DNA from: Neomesorhizobium albiziae
Lineage (GTDB): Bacteria; Pseudomonadota; Alphaproteobacteria; Rhizobiales; Rhizobiaceae
Direction: 5' to 3'
DNA length: 64,000 nt
NCBI RefSeq assembly: GCF_900114255.1
Contig: NZ_FOSL01000006.1
Span: 124,001 to 188,000 of the forward strand
Both the position numbers and the translations under genes were made by a program. The notes under the pieces are model-generated. The model worked only from the letters and a program-made list of their open reading frames with translations. It was not told where the DNA came from and did no database searches. This document shows, in pieces, positions 63,897 through 64,000 of this stretch (positions are counted from its first letter, which is position 1; each line of letters begins with the position of its first letter).

Positions 63897-64000
63897 AAGC
63901 AAAGCGCCGTGAACGAATTCAAAAGATTTGTGAAAGCCAAATTTAAGCTCTTTTGACTAATCTGCGGCGCATATTGTAGAGTTGGCCGTCGACCGGTGGG

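Overview
The window is GC-rich chromosomal DNA from an alphaproteobacterium of the order Rhizobiales, most likely Mesorhizobium or a close Phyllobacteriaceae relative. The evidence is the greA - LPS-core mannosyltransferase - Lrp - trxB - LysR (LsrB/VtlR) block, the rhizobial form of carB, extensin-like and DUF3775 proteins, a RIME-like palindromic repeat and several other rhizobial intergenic repeat families. No rRNA, tRNA, CRISPR array, integrase or insertion sequence was recognised. The genus is an inference from gene content, not from a marker comparison.

Layout. 0-5 kb: a truncated coiled-coil gene, a possible 6S RNA, 5-formyltetrahydrofolate cyclo-ligase, then an HtrA-like protease divergent from a catalytically dead protease homologue and a LuxR-type regulator. 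5-10 kb: an enolase-superfamily dehydratase with a GMC oxidoreductase, a thioesterase, and an HxlR regulator divergent from an FMN reductase with a perfect palindrome between them. 10-19 kb: a mosaic repeat, a CNNM/CorC transporter, an LssY-type protein, two extensin-like proteins, DUF3775, an EamA exporter, two tandem TPR secreted proteins and a PQQ sugar dehydrogenase. 19-25 kb: the conserved greA/LPS/thioredoxin reductase/LsrB block, followed by a probable AbcR-type small RNA. 25-38 kb: an EF-G paralogue, aspartate aminotransferase, two tandem EAL proteins (one degenerate), a cold shock protein, O6-alkylguanine repair, a lytic transglycosylase, a TetR circuit and a long repeat-rich stretch.

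38-50 kb is the most interesting part. carB is flanked by two defence-like loci. On one side is a solitary, AT-rich, clearly foreign OLD-type ATPase/TOPRIM gene. On the other is a compact three-gene cassette: (A) a trypsin/V8-like protease fused to a DNA/RNA non-specific endonuclease, (B) a trypsin-like protease fused to an AlbA_2/Schlafen-like domain, and (C) a membrane-anchored alpha/beta hydrolase with a GHSLG nucleophile elbow. I infer a biological-conflict or stress-triggered system with proteolytic control of nuclease and possibly membrane-lipid-attacking effectors. I do not recognise it as a named system. The function is inferred only.

50-64 kb holds ordinary accessory metabolism and regulation: a RibD/DHFR-like protein, two MFS exporters, a phosphoesterase, a PCMT-like methyltransferase with an AraC regulator, an ABC-F protein, an OhrR-like MarR regulator divergent from a secreted hydrolase with palindromic operators, an amidase, an AraC/GyrI regulator, a cupin and small basic proteins. 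A recurring theme is tandem paralogue pairs in which one copy has lost catalytic residues (proteases, EAL domains) or changed architecture (TPR, extensin-like).
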